A DNA stretch of 25,205 bases from an uncultured Ruminococcus sp. (GTDB lineage Bacteria; Bacillota; Clostridia; Oscillospirales; Acutalibacteraceae): positions 1 through 25,205 of the forward strand of contig CAMKNF010000010.1 of NCBI GenBank assembly GCA_946414115.1, written 5' to 3'. Under the pieces are notes generated by a model. It did no database searches and was not told where the DNA came from. It worked only from the letters and a program-made list of their open reading frames with translations. Positions 1 through 7,591 of the stretch are shown one piece after another (within the stretch, counting starts at the first letter, position 1; each line of letters starts with the position of its first letter). The position numbers were made by a program, and so were the translations under genes.

Positions 1-44
1 ATACTTGATGGTGACTGGAGTTCAGACGTGTGCTCTTCCGATCT
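1..44. other. Illumina adapter (artefact), left end
   Basis: These bases are the last two bases of the P7 arm (AT), an 8-base index (ACTTGATG) and the 34-base TruSeq-type read-2 adapter that ends in GCTCTTCCGATCT. They are library sequence, not genome. The right end carries the reverse complement with the same index. Genomic sequence starts at base 45. Confidence 0.98.
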
Positions 45-695
45 AGTACCAACAATGTTACCTGTTGAAGTAATCTTCTTTTCAGGACCGCCGGTGGGGT
101 TGTTTTCCCAAACAGCTACCATTGCTTTTTTCTCTGAATCTTCAGGGTTTTCAATCTGCTCGCCGTTGCAATACAGTGTATCGCCGATGCAAGCACCGCT
201 CATAATTGTGTTATATGTCTGCATACCTGTGTTAGATGAGAAAATTACGCAGTATACACTACCGTCAGATGAACTGATACCGGGGTCAGCCTTTGAAAGG
301 TCATATGTAGCTATGCCTGTGCCTTTATCTAAAGTACAAAGCTCAGCTTTTGCCTGCCATGCGGGCCAATCCTTACCCTCTGATGTTTTTGAACCGTCAG
401 CCTTCCAGATATGGCAGAAGAACTTCTTGTTTGTGTCGAGGTTCCAGCCTGACTTTTTAGCGTCAAACTTAATTACGTTGCCTGACTTTTTAGCGTCAAA
501 CTTAATTACGTTGCCTGCGCCAACTGCTTCAGAACCGGCATCTGCGCCAACTTCCGATGAATTATCTGCTGAAACTACTGCTGAATCTTCTGCACCTACT
601 GCGTCAGACTCAACTTCTGCTGCGCTTGCTGTGATTGCTGCTGTACCAACCATCATTGTAGCAGCGATAGCAAGGCTTGCTATTTTCTTGAACAT
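45..695 (-). CDS. secreted protein of unknown function, C-terminus cut by contig end
   Basis: The 217 visible codons start at an ATG preceded by AGGAGGAG, and run without a stop into the adapter. Residues 1-25 form a signal peptide (KK, hydrophobic core, cleavage near ASA/A), so the product is exported. Residues 27-60 are a low-complexity, acidic, Ala/Ser-rich linker. From about residue 61 a probable beta-sandwich domain begins, with CHIW (94-97), a QTYNT segment near 159-163, GDTLYC (171-176) and an ENPEDS segment at 182-187. An 11-residue segment, GNVIKFDAKKS, occurs twice in a row (61-71 and 72-82). The style resembles secreted, possibly carbohydrate-binding proteins of Ruminococcaceae, but I cannot assign a family with certainty. 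It follows alaS on the same strand but has its own promoter. The missing C-terminus could carry a dockerin or anchor, which cannot be seen here. Confidence 0.8.
448..513 (-). repeat. perfect tandem duplication, 2 x 33 bp, in frame
   Basis: Bases 448-480 and 481-513 are identical. The unit is 33 bp, so it adds exactly 11 codons (GNVIKFDAKKS) to the secreted protein without breaking the frame. The absence of any base difference implies a recent event or an assembly error. It lies about 400 bp from the adapter-bearing contig end. Confidence 0.95.
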
Positions 696-728
696 TTTAA
701 ATCTCCTCCTAAATTGTTCGTGAACTCA

Positions 729-749
729 GAGATATTGGCATAATATCTC
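729..749 (-). promoter_or_regulatory. 5' leader hairpin of the secreted protein mRNA
   Basis: GAGATATT and AATATCTC form a perfect 8 bp inverted repeat around a 5-base loop. With the promoter at 759-787, transcription should start near 752, which puts this hairpin within a few bases of the mRNA 5' end, about 35 nt before the start codon. A hairpin there is a known type of mRNA-stabilising element for abundant secreted proteins; that role is inferred. Confidence 0.55.
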
Positions 750-758
750 AGTAAAGTT

Positions 759-787
759 ATTATACAATAAATATAACAAAACTTCAA
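759..787 (-). promoter_or_regulatory. sigma-A-type promoter for the secreted protein
   Basis: On the minus strand the -35 is TTGAAG (782-787), the spacer is 17 nt, and the -10 is a perfect TATAAT (759-764). The stretch 788-899 between it and the end of alaS is AT-rich, and I see no convincing rho-independent terminator for alaS in it, so some read-through is possible. Confidence 0.7.
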
Positions 788-899
788 TACTTTTAATTTA
801 ATTGTAACACCATTATTTGCACAAGATTTTGATTGTCGATTTGTTAATTTTTCACAATTTATGTTATTTTTGCAACATCTCAAAAAATTTGTGTCATAA

Positions 900-3533
900 T
901 CACTTGAGCATTGAAAACACTGTATCTTTTACAGTGGAAAGTGCTGACTCAACCTTTTCAGGCTCTTTTGCACCTGCCATAGCCATATCGGGCTTTCCAC
1001 CGCCGTTACCGCCTGCCGCCTGTGCAACTGCTTTTACTATTTTGCCTGCGTTTGCGCCGAGTGCAAGAGCTTCTTTTCCGCAAGCGGCTGCAAAGGTTAC
1101 CTTGCCGTCATTTACAGCGGCAAGCACAATTACAACCTTTGGTGCACTGTCCTTTGCTCGCTCGCACATTGTACGCAGTACGTCTGCGTTTGCGTTATCA
1201 ACCTTTGAAGTAACGATTCTTACGCCGTTTTCAATCTCTGTGCCTGCAAAAAGCTCTGAAAGCTGTGCAACTGCAAGCTTTGAATTAAGCTCGCTAATCT
1301 CTTTCTGCTGAACTTTGATAAGCGTTTCTGCCTTTTGTGCACCCTCAACTACCGCTTTCGGATTTGAAATTTTCAGTGCCGCACAAACGCCCATAATAGC
1401 CGCATTTGTGTTGTTGATATAATTCAATACGCCGTTGCCTGTCAATGCTTCGATTCTTCTTACACCTGCGGCAACAGAGCCTTCCTGACGGATTTTGAAG
1501 AGTCCGAGGTTTGAAGTATTCTTTGCGTGAGTACCGCCGCAGAACTCAATTGAGAAATCATCTGCGCTTACAACACGTACAACATCGCCGTACTTTTCGC
1601 CGAACAGAGCCATTGCGCCGAGCTTTTTAGCTTCTTCAATCGGCATTTCCTGCGTCTTTACTTCAATAGCCTCAAAAATCTTTTTATTTACAAGGTTTTC
1701 AACCTCAATCAGCTCCTTTGCAGTCATAGCCTCAAAGTGAGTGAAGTCAAAACGGAAGTAAGAATCGGTAACAAGCTGACCTGCCTGCTGAACATGGTTG
1801 CCGAGAACGTCACGAAGTGCCGCCTGCAAAAGGTGAGCCGCTGTGTGGTTTCTTGTAATATCTGCACGACGTTCGCTGTCAACAGTCGAGCTTACCTTTG
1901 AGCCGACTGAAACACTGCCGCACGTTACTGTGCAAGCGTGGAGGTAGATATTTCCTGACGGGTCTTTTGTTGTATCGTCAACGTCTGCTGTGAAGTTTCC
2001 GCTCTCGAGAACACCGGTATCGCCTACCTGTCCGCCGCTTTCCGCATAGAACGGAGTTTTGTCGAGAACAATTACTGCGCTTTCGCCCTCGTTTACGCTG
2101 TCCACTCTCTCACCGTCACGAACGATTGCAAGCACTGTTGAGTCACAGGAAAGCTCGCTGTATCCGACAAAGTCGGTTTTTGCAACATCGGAAAGGTCGG
2201 TTGCTTCGGAAATCCAAGCGTCTGCACCTGCGTTTTTGCGTGCGTCACGAGAACGCTTTTTCTGCTCCTTCAAAAGCTCCTGAAAACGATCAACGTCAAC
2301 CTTTATTCCTTTTTCTGAAAGGATTTCTCTTGTCAAATCAATCGGGAAACCATAGGTATCGTTGAGCTTGAATGCGTCCTCACCGCTCAGAGTTTTAACT
2401 GCGTTATTGTCCATAATTGCATTGAGCATTCTTAAGCCCTGGTCAATTGTCTTTGCAAAGCTCTCCTCTTCAACCTTGATAACCTTTGTAATGAACTCCT
2501 CTTTTTCCTTTAATTCGGGATAAGCTGTGAGGTTTTCTTTGATTACGGTATCGCAAACCTTGTAGAGGAAAGGCTCTTTATAACCGAGAAGTCTGCCGTG
2601 ACGAGCGGCACGTCTTAAGAGTCTGCGGAGCACATAGCCCTTGCCTTCGTTTGAGGGCATAACGCCGTCGCCAATCATAAAGGTTGTACTGCGGATATGG
2701 TCGGTAATTACACGAAGAGAAATATCGCTCTTTTCGTCTTTGCCGTACTCAACGCCCGTAATCTGTGAAATGTGCTTCATAATATTCTGAATTGTGTCAA
2801 CAAGGAAAAGGTTGTCAACACCCTGCATTACGCAGGCAAGACGTTCAAGTCCCATACCTGTGTCGATGTTGGGGTGGTCAAGCGGAGTGTAGTTGCCGTT
2901 GCCGTCGTTTTCAAACTGTGTGAAAACAAGATTCCATACCTCAACAAATCTGTCGCACTCACAGCCTACGCCGCAGTCGGGACTTCCACAGCCCTTATCC
3001 TCACCTCTGTCGAAGTAAATTTCAGAGCAGGGACCGCAGGGACCTGAACCGTGCTCCCAGAAGTTGTCCTCTTTACCGAGTCTGACCATGTGCGACGGGT
3101 CAACGCCGACTTCTTCTGTCCAGATTTTATATGCCTCGTCGTCGTCCTGATAAATTGAAACGTAGAGCTTATCAACGGGCATTTCAAGAACCTCTGTAAA
3201 AAATTCCCACGCCCATGCTGTTGCTTCGTGCTTGAAGTAGTCGCCGAACGAGAAGTTGCCGAGCATTTCAAAGAATGTGCCGTGACGAGCAGTGATTCCT
3301 ACACGCTCAATATCCGGTGTACGGATACACTTCTGACAGGTTGTCACACGCTTGCGAGGAGGTGTGATTTCACCTGTAAAATACTTTTTCATCGGAGCCA
3401 TACCGCTGTTAATAAGCAGAAGGCTGTTATCGTCCTTCGGAACAAGAGAAAAGCTGGGAAGTCTTAAACAACCCTTTGATTCGAAGAACGAAAGGAATTT
3501 CTCTCTTAATTCATTTAGTCCTGTCCATTGCAT
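900..3533 (-). CDS. alaS: alanine--tRNA ligase
   Basis: This enzyme charges tRNA-Ala with alanine in the cytoplasm. The 877 residues match the full bacterial length. The class II catalytic core fills roughly residues 1-250, with RHGTFFEMLGNFSFGDYF at 83-100 and the GMGLER motif at 226-231. The editing domain that removes mischarged serine and glycine carries the zinc ligands H563 and H567 (HTAAH) and C665 and H669 (CGGTH). The C-Ala region is present and ends with the glycine-rich GGNGGGKPDMA motif. Residues 182-193 hold a Cys cluster (C-x4-C-x3-C-x-C) of the kind seen in clostridial AlaRS. The start ATG has an AGGAG ribosome binding site, and the next in-frame sequence begins MQWTGLNELR as expected. 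Expression is under the T-box just upstream. No frameshift or missing key residue is seen. Confidence 0.98.
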   Translation of the reverse strand: MQWTGLNELREKFLSFFESKGCLRLPSFSLVPKDDNSLLLINSGMAPMKKYFTGEITPPRKRVTTCQKCIRTPDIERVGITARHGTFFEMLGNFSFGDYFKHEATAWAWEFFTEVLEMPVDKLYVSIYQDDDEAYKIWTEEVGVDPSHMVRLGKEDNFWEHGSGPCGPCSEIYFDRGEDKGCGSPDCGVGCECDRFVEVWNLVFTQFENDGNGNYTPLDHPNIDTGMGLERLACVMQGVDNLFLVDTIQNIMKHISQITGVEYGKDEKSDISLRVITDHIRSTTFMIGDGVMPSNEGKGYVLRRLLRRAARHGRLLGYKEPFLYKVCDTVIKENLTAYPELKEKEEFITKVIKVEEESFAKTIDQGLRMLNAIMDNNAVKTLSGEDAFKLNDTYGFPIDLTREILSEKGIKVDVDRFQELLKEQKKRSRDARKNAGADAWISEATDLSDVAKTDFVGYSELSCDSTVLAIVRDGERVDSVNEGESAVIVLDKTPFYAESGGQVGDTGVLESGNFTADVDDTTKDPSGNIYLHACTVTCGSVSVGSKVSSTVDSERRADITRNHTAAHLLQAALRDVLGNHVQQAGQLVTDSYFRFDFTHFEAMTAKELIEVENLVNKKIFEAIEVKTQEMPIEEAKKLGAMALFGEKYGDVVRVVSADDFSIEFCGGTHAKNTSNLGLFKIRQEGSVAAGVRRIEALTGNGVLNYINNTNAAIMGVCAALKISNPKAVVEGAQKAETLIKVQQKEISELNSKLAVAQLSELFAGTEIENGVRIVTSKVDNANADVLRTMCERAKDSAPKVVIVLAAVNDGKVTFAAACGKEALALGANAGKIVKAVAQAAGGNGGGKPDMAMAGAKEPEKVESALSTVKDTVFSMLK

Positions 3534-3587
3534 AATATACTCTCCTTTTTATTTGAGCGACAATTTACTCAAAAATGTTTTATACAA

Positions 3588-3618
3588 ATAAAAACTGCCC
3601 CATATAAATATGGGACAG
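3588..3618 (-). terminator. T-box-controlled rho-independent terminator
   Basis: An 11 bp stem (CTGTCCCATAT paired with ATATGGGGCAG, one G-U wobble) is followed on the minus strand by TTTTTATTTG. It lies directly after the T-box sequence and about 60 nt before alaS. This is the premature terminator that forms when tRNA-Ala is charged; the alternative antiterminator uses the T-box bases just upstream. Confidence 0.9.
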
Positions 3619-3830
3619 GAATTTCCTGCGGTACCACCCAAATTGACGTAAACGTCCGCTTTGAGTAATCATCGGATTACAAGCCTTTAACGCAGGCATA
3701 CGCCGTGCTTATTCACACGGAGCTCGGGGGCAGCCTGTCGAGTTTTCACCTGAAGCTTTGCACCGGACAGCTTCTCTCTGTAAGGATTCAAAACGACTCA
3801 TCCCGTCATTGCCGAATAAAAATATTTATC
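3595..3830 (-). promoter_or_regulatory. T-box riboswitch (alanine) upstream of alaS
   Basis: The leader reads AATTTGGGTGGTACCGC on the minus strand (about 3629-3645), which is the T-box antiterminator signature. The UGGU in it can pair with a tRNA acceptor ending ACCA, as in tRNA-Ala. A long Stem I precedes it: bases of the type AGAGAG and GGTGCAAAGC give the conserved distal loop region (about 3750-3785), and its base pairs as CGGG with CCCG. The internal specifier loop contains GGCTGCC, which offers Ala codons GCU (3732-3734) or GCC (3729-3731). Uncharged tRNA-Ala binding is expected to stabilise the antiterminator and switch on alaS. Which triplet is the specifier is not settled from the sequence alone. 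Confidence 0.93.
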
Positions 3831-3836
3831 TTCTAA

Positions 3837-3865
3837 ATTATATGACCGTTTTATTTAGTTGTCAA
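3837..3865 (-). promoter_or_regulatory. consensus promoter for the T-box/alaS transcript
   Basis: On the minus strand TTGACA (3860-3865) and TATAAT (3837-3842) are both perfect consensus hexamers with a 17 nt spacer. It sits in the short gap after the U32-family gene, and transcription should start near 3830, just ahead of Stem I. I see no terminator between the upstream gene and this promoter. Confidence 0.9.
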
Positions 3866-3878
3866 CAGTTTTTTACTA

Positions 3879-5102
3879 TTAATCTTTGCGTTTTCTGATT
3901 ACCGAGCCTGTGGGAACGGTTTTGTCGGACTGCATAAACAGCTTTTGAGTGGGGTGCGGTGCGCTGTCAACAAATTCTCCGTCCTCGTTTTTAAGCGAAA
4001 TACATTTGATATTAAACGGTATTCCGCTCGGGGGGAGAACATCGAGCGTATCGCCCACAAGGAACTTATTGCGCTGTGAAATGAGCGATGTTGTATCGTC
4101 AATCGACTTTTCACAAACTGCAACAGCGTCATAGTGACGGATATATCCTCCGTTGCCCGTAACCTGTCCCGGCTCGTGATTGAAGTAAAAGCCTGTGTTG
4201 TATTCCCTGTGGCTGATTTTTTCAAGCTCTTCCTTAATCCAAGGCTTGAGCTTATAATCATCACTCATATTTTCAAAATAATCATCCACAGCGTGGCGGT
4301 AAGCGTTTGTCGTAACGGCTGTGTAATATGCAGACTTTGCTCTGCCCTCAATCTTAAAGCTTGAAACGCCTGCCTTTACAAGCTCGGGGATGTGCTCTAT
4401 CATACACAAATCCCTTGAATTGTAAAGATAAGTACCGTCGGAGGTTTCTTCAACAGGGAAATACTGTCCCTCTCTGTTTTCTTCAAAGAGGTGATATTTC
4501 CAGCGGCAGGGCTGTGCGCAGTCACCGTGGTTTGCATCTCTGCCTGTCATATAGCTTGAAATCAAACATCTGCCCGAAAATGAAACGCACATTGCGCCGT
4601 GAACAAAGCACTCAATTTCAAGCTCGGGAGGAATTTTCGCACGCATTTCTGCAATTTCGTCAAGCGGAATTTCCCTTGCAAGCACAACTCTTGACGCACC
4701 CATATTGTAGAGCGTATTTGCCGTTGCGTAGTTTGTAACGCCTGCCTGCGTTGAAATGTGGCGTGCTACCTTCGGAGCGTAGCGCTTTGCCGCCTCAAAA
4801 ACACCGAGGTCGGCAATTATAAGAGCGTCAACTCCGCATTCCTGCGCATAGCTTAAAAAGTCAGGTAAAAATTCAAGCTCTTTATTGCGTGGCAGAACGT
4901 TACAGGTTACGTGAATTTTTTTGCCCAGTGCGTGAGCCTTTTCACACGCAAGCTTTAGCTGTGTGTTGTCAAAATTCTGCGGAGCTGACCTCATTCCGAA
5001 CATTTTTCCTGCGAGAAAAACTGCGTCTGCACCGAATTTCAGCGCCGACTCAAGGCACTCCGGATCGCCTGCCGGCGATAAAATTTCAGGTTTCTTTATC
5101 AT
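3879..5102 (-). CDS. peptidase U32 family protein (TrhP-like tRNA hydroxylation candidate)
   Basis: The 407 residues belong to the U32 'peptidase' family, which despite the name includes Fe-S enzymes that use prephenate to hydroxylate tRNA U34 (TrhP) or act in ubiquinone synthesis (UbiU/V). The family signature lies at residues 163-181 (ECFVHGAMC..SFSGRC), with C172 and C179, then C195 or C199 and C233, spaced like the four Fe-S cysteines described in UbiU. The N-terminal part (ILSPAGDPECLESALKFGAD) is a TIM-barrel start typical of the family. The ATG overlaps the stop of mltG by 4 nt (ATGA), with CTGGAG upstream, so it is translationally coupled. In Bacillus, mltG-like yrrL is also near yrrN/yrrO, the tRNA U34 hydroxylation genes, which supports the TrhP reading. 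Whether it is the YrrN-like or YrrO-like member is unclear. Confidence 0.85.
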   Translation of the reverse strand: MIKKPEILSPAGDPECLESALKFGADAVFLAGKMFGMRSAPQNFDNTQLKLACEKAHALGKKIHVTCNVLPRNKELEFLPDFLSYAQECGVDALIIADLGVFEAAKRYAPKVARHISTQAGVTNYATANTLYNMGASRVVLAREIPLDEIAEMRAKIPPELEIECFVHGAMCVSFSGRCLISSYMTGRDANHGDCAQPCRWKYHLFEENREGQYFPVEETSDGTYLYNSRDLCMIEHIPELVKAGVSSFKIEGRAKSAYYTAVTTNAYRHAVDDYFENMSDDYKLKPWIKEELEKISHREYNTGFYFNHEPGQVTGNGGYIRHYDAVAVCEKSIDDTTSLISQRNKFLVGDTLDVLPPSGIPFNIKCISLKNEDGEFVDSAPHPTQKLFMQSDKTVPTGSVIRKRKD

Positions 5103-6436
5103 TGTATATACTCCAGATTTGCTTCGTGCTCGTAGATTGTAGAAGCGTAGTATGCGTTTCCGTCCTTATCGTGGCAGAAGTAGTAATAGCCTGTATCATT
5201 CGGATTGATAGCTGCAAGAATTGCGTCCATTCCCGGGTTGCATATAGGTCCTGCGGGAAGTCCAGCCTTGTTGTAGGTATCGTACTTGCCGGTGTAATTC
5301 TTGCCCTCGTTTTTCGGAACATCAAGAGCACTCCTGTAGGGGTAGTACTTTGTTGAGTCAAGTCCGAGGTTTGAAACGCCCATATCAGCATCAGCGGACA
5401 GTCTGTTGTGGAGAATTGAAGATACGTTGTACATATCGTCAACATCAGCCGCCTCAGCCTGAATAATCGAAGCTATAGTCATAATCTCGTCAAGCGAATA
5501 TTCACTTTCGCTGTCTTCAATAAGCTTGTTTACAGTCATAAGCTTGTCGTAACCGCTTACATCCTGCTTTTCACTGAGCTTCATTTCATAGTTGTTGAGG
5601 AACTTATAGATTGTGCTTTCAGCATCCTCATTCTTATAGAACTCGTAGGTATCGGGATAGAGATAACCCTCAAGCTTATAGTAACGATCCTTGCCGTTCT
5701 TAATTGCTTTGAGGAAGCTGAAGTCATCGTCGAATTTATCGGACCTGCACAGCTCAAGGAACTTGTCCGTATTGCTTAAAACTCCGTTTTCCTTGAGTGT
5801 GTTTGCAATTTCAAGCACATTCTGACCTTCGGTAATCATTACCTTTACGGTATCGGTTCTGTTGTTTGAGCTTAAAAGGTAATTTATTATAGCCTCATAG
5901 TCCATATTTTTGCTTATTTCATATGTGCCCTGAGTAAAATTATCGGCTGATTTTGTTACTGTTGCAAACATTTTGAAATATGACGGCTCGCCTATAATTC
6001 CGTTCTTTGCAAGTGTGTCGGCAACATCGTCAAGCGTCGGATTTTCGGGAATTTCAATTTTGACCTTTGAGGAATCGGTGCGGTTAATTGCAAGCAAATC
6101 GTTCATTCCCGTTATTAAGAATACGGACAGCATTACACCGACTGTTAAAACCGAAATAATCCAGAACCACCTGAAATAACGGCGGTTATGCTTATTTTTG
6201 GCTTTAAGCTCCTTCTTTTCGGCTTTCTTTTTCTTTTTCAGAGCATTTTTGGACTGTCGGGCAATCTCTTCCTTTACGTCCTGACCGCTGTATGAATTAA
6301 GCTCATCAGATTCGCTGTAGCCGTTTTCACCGTCATCATCGTAGTTGTCACGTATATTAAGATGAAAACTTTCAGCCTTACGGCGCCTTTGCTGTTCAAG
6401 ATTATCCTGTGTAAAATTATTATTGTCAAGGCTCAT
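5099..6436 (-). CDS. mltG: endolytic murein transglycosylase MltG (YceG family)
   Basis: MltG cuts nascent peptidoglycan glycan strands at the membrane. From the chosen start the protein has 445 residues: a charged, lysine-rich cytoplasmic segment (about 1-87), one membrane helix (about 88-110, WFWIISVLTVGVMLSVFLI), then the extracellular YceG domain. The LEGYLYPDTY motif lies near 255-261 and the catalytic Glu is E328 in IASIIQAEA. The C-terminal GLPAGPICNPGMDAI and YEHE motifs are family marks. An upstream ATG at 6445 is in frame, but the AAAAAAGGA ribosome binding site abuts it with no spacing, whereas it lies 9 nt from the ATG at 6436. It follows the cyclo-ligase gene by a short gap and overlaps the U32 gene. 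The long cytoplasmic tail is typical of Firmicute members. Confidence 0.93.
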   Translation of the reverse strand: MSLDNNNFTQDNLEQQRRRKAESFHLNIRDNYDDDGENGYSESDELNSYSGQDVKEEIARQSKNALKKKKKAEKKELKAKNKHNRRYFRWFWIISVLTVGVMLSVFLITGMNDLLAINRTDSSKVKIEIPENPTLDDVADTLAKNGIIGEPSYFKMFATVTKSADNFTQGTYEISKNMDYEAIINYLLSSNNRTDTVKVMITEGQNVLEIANTLKENGVLSNTDKFLELCRSDKFDDDFSFLKAIKNGKDRYYKLEGYLYPDTYEFYKNEDAESTIYKFLNNYEMKLSEKQDVSGYDKLMTVNKLIEDSESEYSLDEIMTIASIIQAEAADVDDMYNVSSILHNRLSADADMGVSNLGLDSTKYYPYRSALDVPKNEGKNYTGKYDTYNKAGLPAGPICNPGMDAILAAINPNDTGYYYFCHDKDGNAYYASTIYEHEANLEYIQ

Positions 6437-6460
6437 ATGTATCATTCCTTTTTTGAGGCA

Positions 6461-7048
6461 TTACGTAATATAGTTAATAAATTTATCGGTAACAAGAATG
6501 TCGGCGTTTTTGTCAAAAATGCCTTTTGGAAGTTCTTTTTCTATACAGCGTGAATAGCAGATTCCAACGCTGATTCCGCCGAATTTCTCAAGAAATCTAT
6601 CGTAGTAGCCCTTGCCGAATCCGAGTCTGTATCCCTGATAGTCAAAGCAAAGTCCGGGTACAAGGCACAAGCCGTCTGAAAAATCAGTAACCTTTTCACA
6701 GATTTCTTCGTCAGGCTCCATAATCGAAAACGATCCTTTTTTAAGGCAGTCGGTGGAATCTATAAAGTAAAAGTCCATTAGTCCCATCTTGTCTATGCAT
6801 TTAGGAACGGCAAGGCGTTTGCCGTCTTTGAGCGCCGTTTCGATTATTTTTGAAGTATCAACCTCAATCGGCGTTGAAACAAACGCAAAAAGCGTTCTGC
6901 ATTTTTTGTATTCGTCAAGCGACAAAAATTTCTCTGTGAGCTTTCTGTCAAGCTCCCTCTTTACGTCTTTTGGGCAATTTGTACGCAGTCGCTTATAGAC
7001 AACACGAAGCTCATTTTTGCGCTGTCTGATATTTTTGCTTAAAGGCAT
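6461..7048 (-). CDS. 5-formyltetrahydrofolate cyclo-ligase
   Basis: This cytoplasmic enzyme uses ATP to convert 5-formyl-THF to 5,10-methenyl-THF and returns the storage form of folate to the one-carbon pool. The 195 residues match the usual length. The N-terminal KNIRQRKNELR region is the basic ATP-contact helix, FAFVSTPIEVDT is the family's substrate strand, and LVPGLCFDYQGYRLGFGKG followed by YYDRFL is the hallmark glycine-rich ATP site. The start overlaps the end of the DJ-1-family gene by 10 nt, so it is probably coupled. Its presence in the same run as thyX and tmk fits a shared role, because ThyX consumes methylene-THF, which this enzyme helps supply. Confidence 0.93.
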   Translation of the reverse strand: MPLSKNIRQRKNELRVVYKRLRTNCPKDVKRELDRKLTEKFLSLDEYKKCRTLFAFVSTPIEVDTSKIIETALKDGKRLAVPKCIDKMGLMDFYFIDSTDCLKKGSFSIMEPDEEICEKVTDFSDGLCLVPGLCFDYQGYRLGFGKGYYDRFLEKFGGISVGICYSRCIEKELPKGIFDKNADILVTDKFINYIT

Positions 7049-7578
7049 TGCATAGCCTCAATTACGCTGTCGGCTGTTTCCTTTGACAAAACGGCGGTAA
7101 CAATTGCATGACCGAATTCAACTGCACATCCTGCACCCTTTGCGGTGATAACCTTGCCGTCTGTTTCTGTGTGGGCGGCAGTGTAATCAGCGCCCTCAAG
7201 CTCTGTTTCAAAGCCCGGGAAGCAGGTAGCCTTTCTGCCCTTCAGCATTCCCAAATGGCCGAGAATTGACGGAGCGGCGCAAATTGCGGCAACTATTTTA
7301 TCGTTATCATAGCAGTACTTAACTGTATTTATTACGCAGTCGGCTTTTTCAAGATTCAGCGTTCCCGGCATTCCGCCGGGGAGCACAACACCCTCTATAT
7401 TATCAAGGTCGATTTTGTCGGGTGTAATGTCGGCTTTAACGGTTACCTTGTGTGAGCTTGTAACCAGCTCACCTGTTATGCCGACGGTGAGAACGTCAAG
7501 CTTTGCTCTGCGCATTACGTCAAGCGTTGCAAGCGCCTCGGTTTCTTCAAAGCCTTCTGCAAGAAAAACATAGAACAT
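7039..7578 (-). CDS. DJ-1/PfpI family protein
   Basis: The 179 residues match DJ-1/YajL-type proteins in length and order. The nucleophile elbow is AAICAAPS with C100, equivalent to human DJ-1 Cys106, and E14 in GFEETEA corresponds to Glu18, which tunes that cysteine. The VVLPGGMPG loop (64-72) is also conserved. Family members have been linked to glyoxal/methylglyoxal detoxification, protein deglycation and oxidative-stress protection; which applies here cannot be told from sequence. The ATG has AAAGGA 8 nt upstream. It lies between the GNAT gene (13 nt away) and the cyclo-ligase gene (10 nt overlap). In databases such genes are sometimes called thiJ, but there is no link to thiamine synthesis here. 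Confidence 0.9.
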   Translation of the reverse strand: MFYVFLAEGFEETEALATLDVMRRAKLDVLTVGITGELVTSSHKVTVKADITPDKIDLDNIEGVVLPGGMPGTLNLEKADCVINTVKYCYDNDKIVAAICAAPSILGHLGMLKGRKATCFPGFETELEGADYTAAHTETDGKVITAKGAGCAVEFGHAIVTAVLSKETADSVIEAMQCL

Positions 7579-7591
7579 ATCGCATTTCCTT

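Noticed and set aside
28..723. 231-codon plus-strand ORF at the left end
   Set aside because: It begins inside the adapter and lies antisense over the signal-peptide gene, which has a strong ribosome binding site and promoter on the other strand. The repeated LPDFLASNLIT segments come from the DNA duplication.
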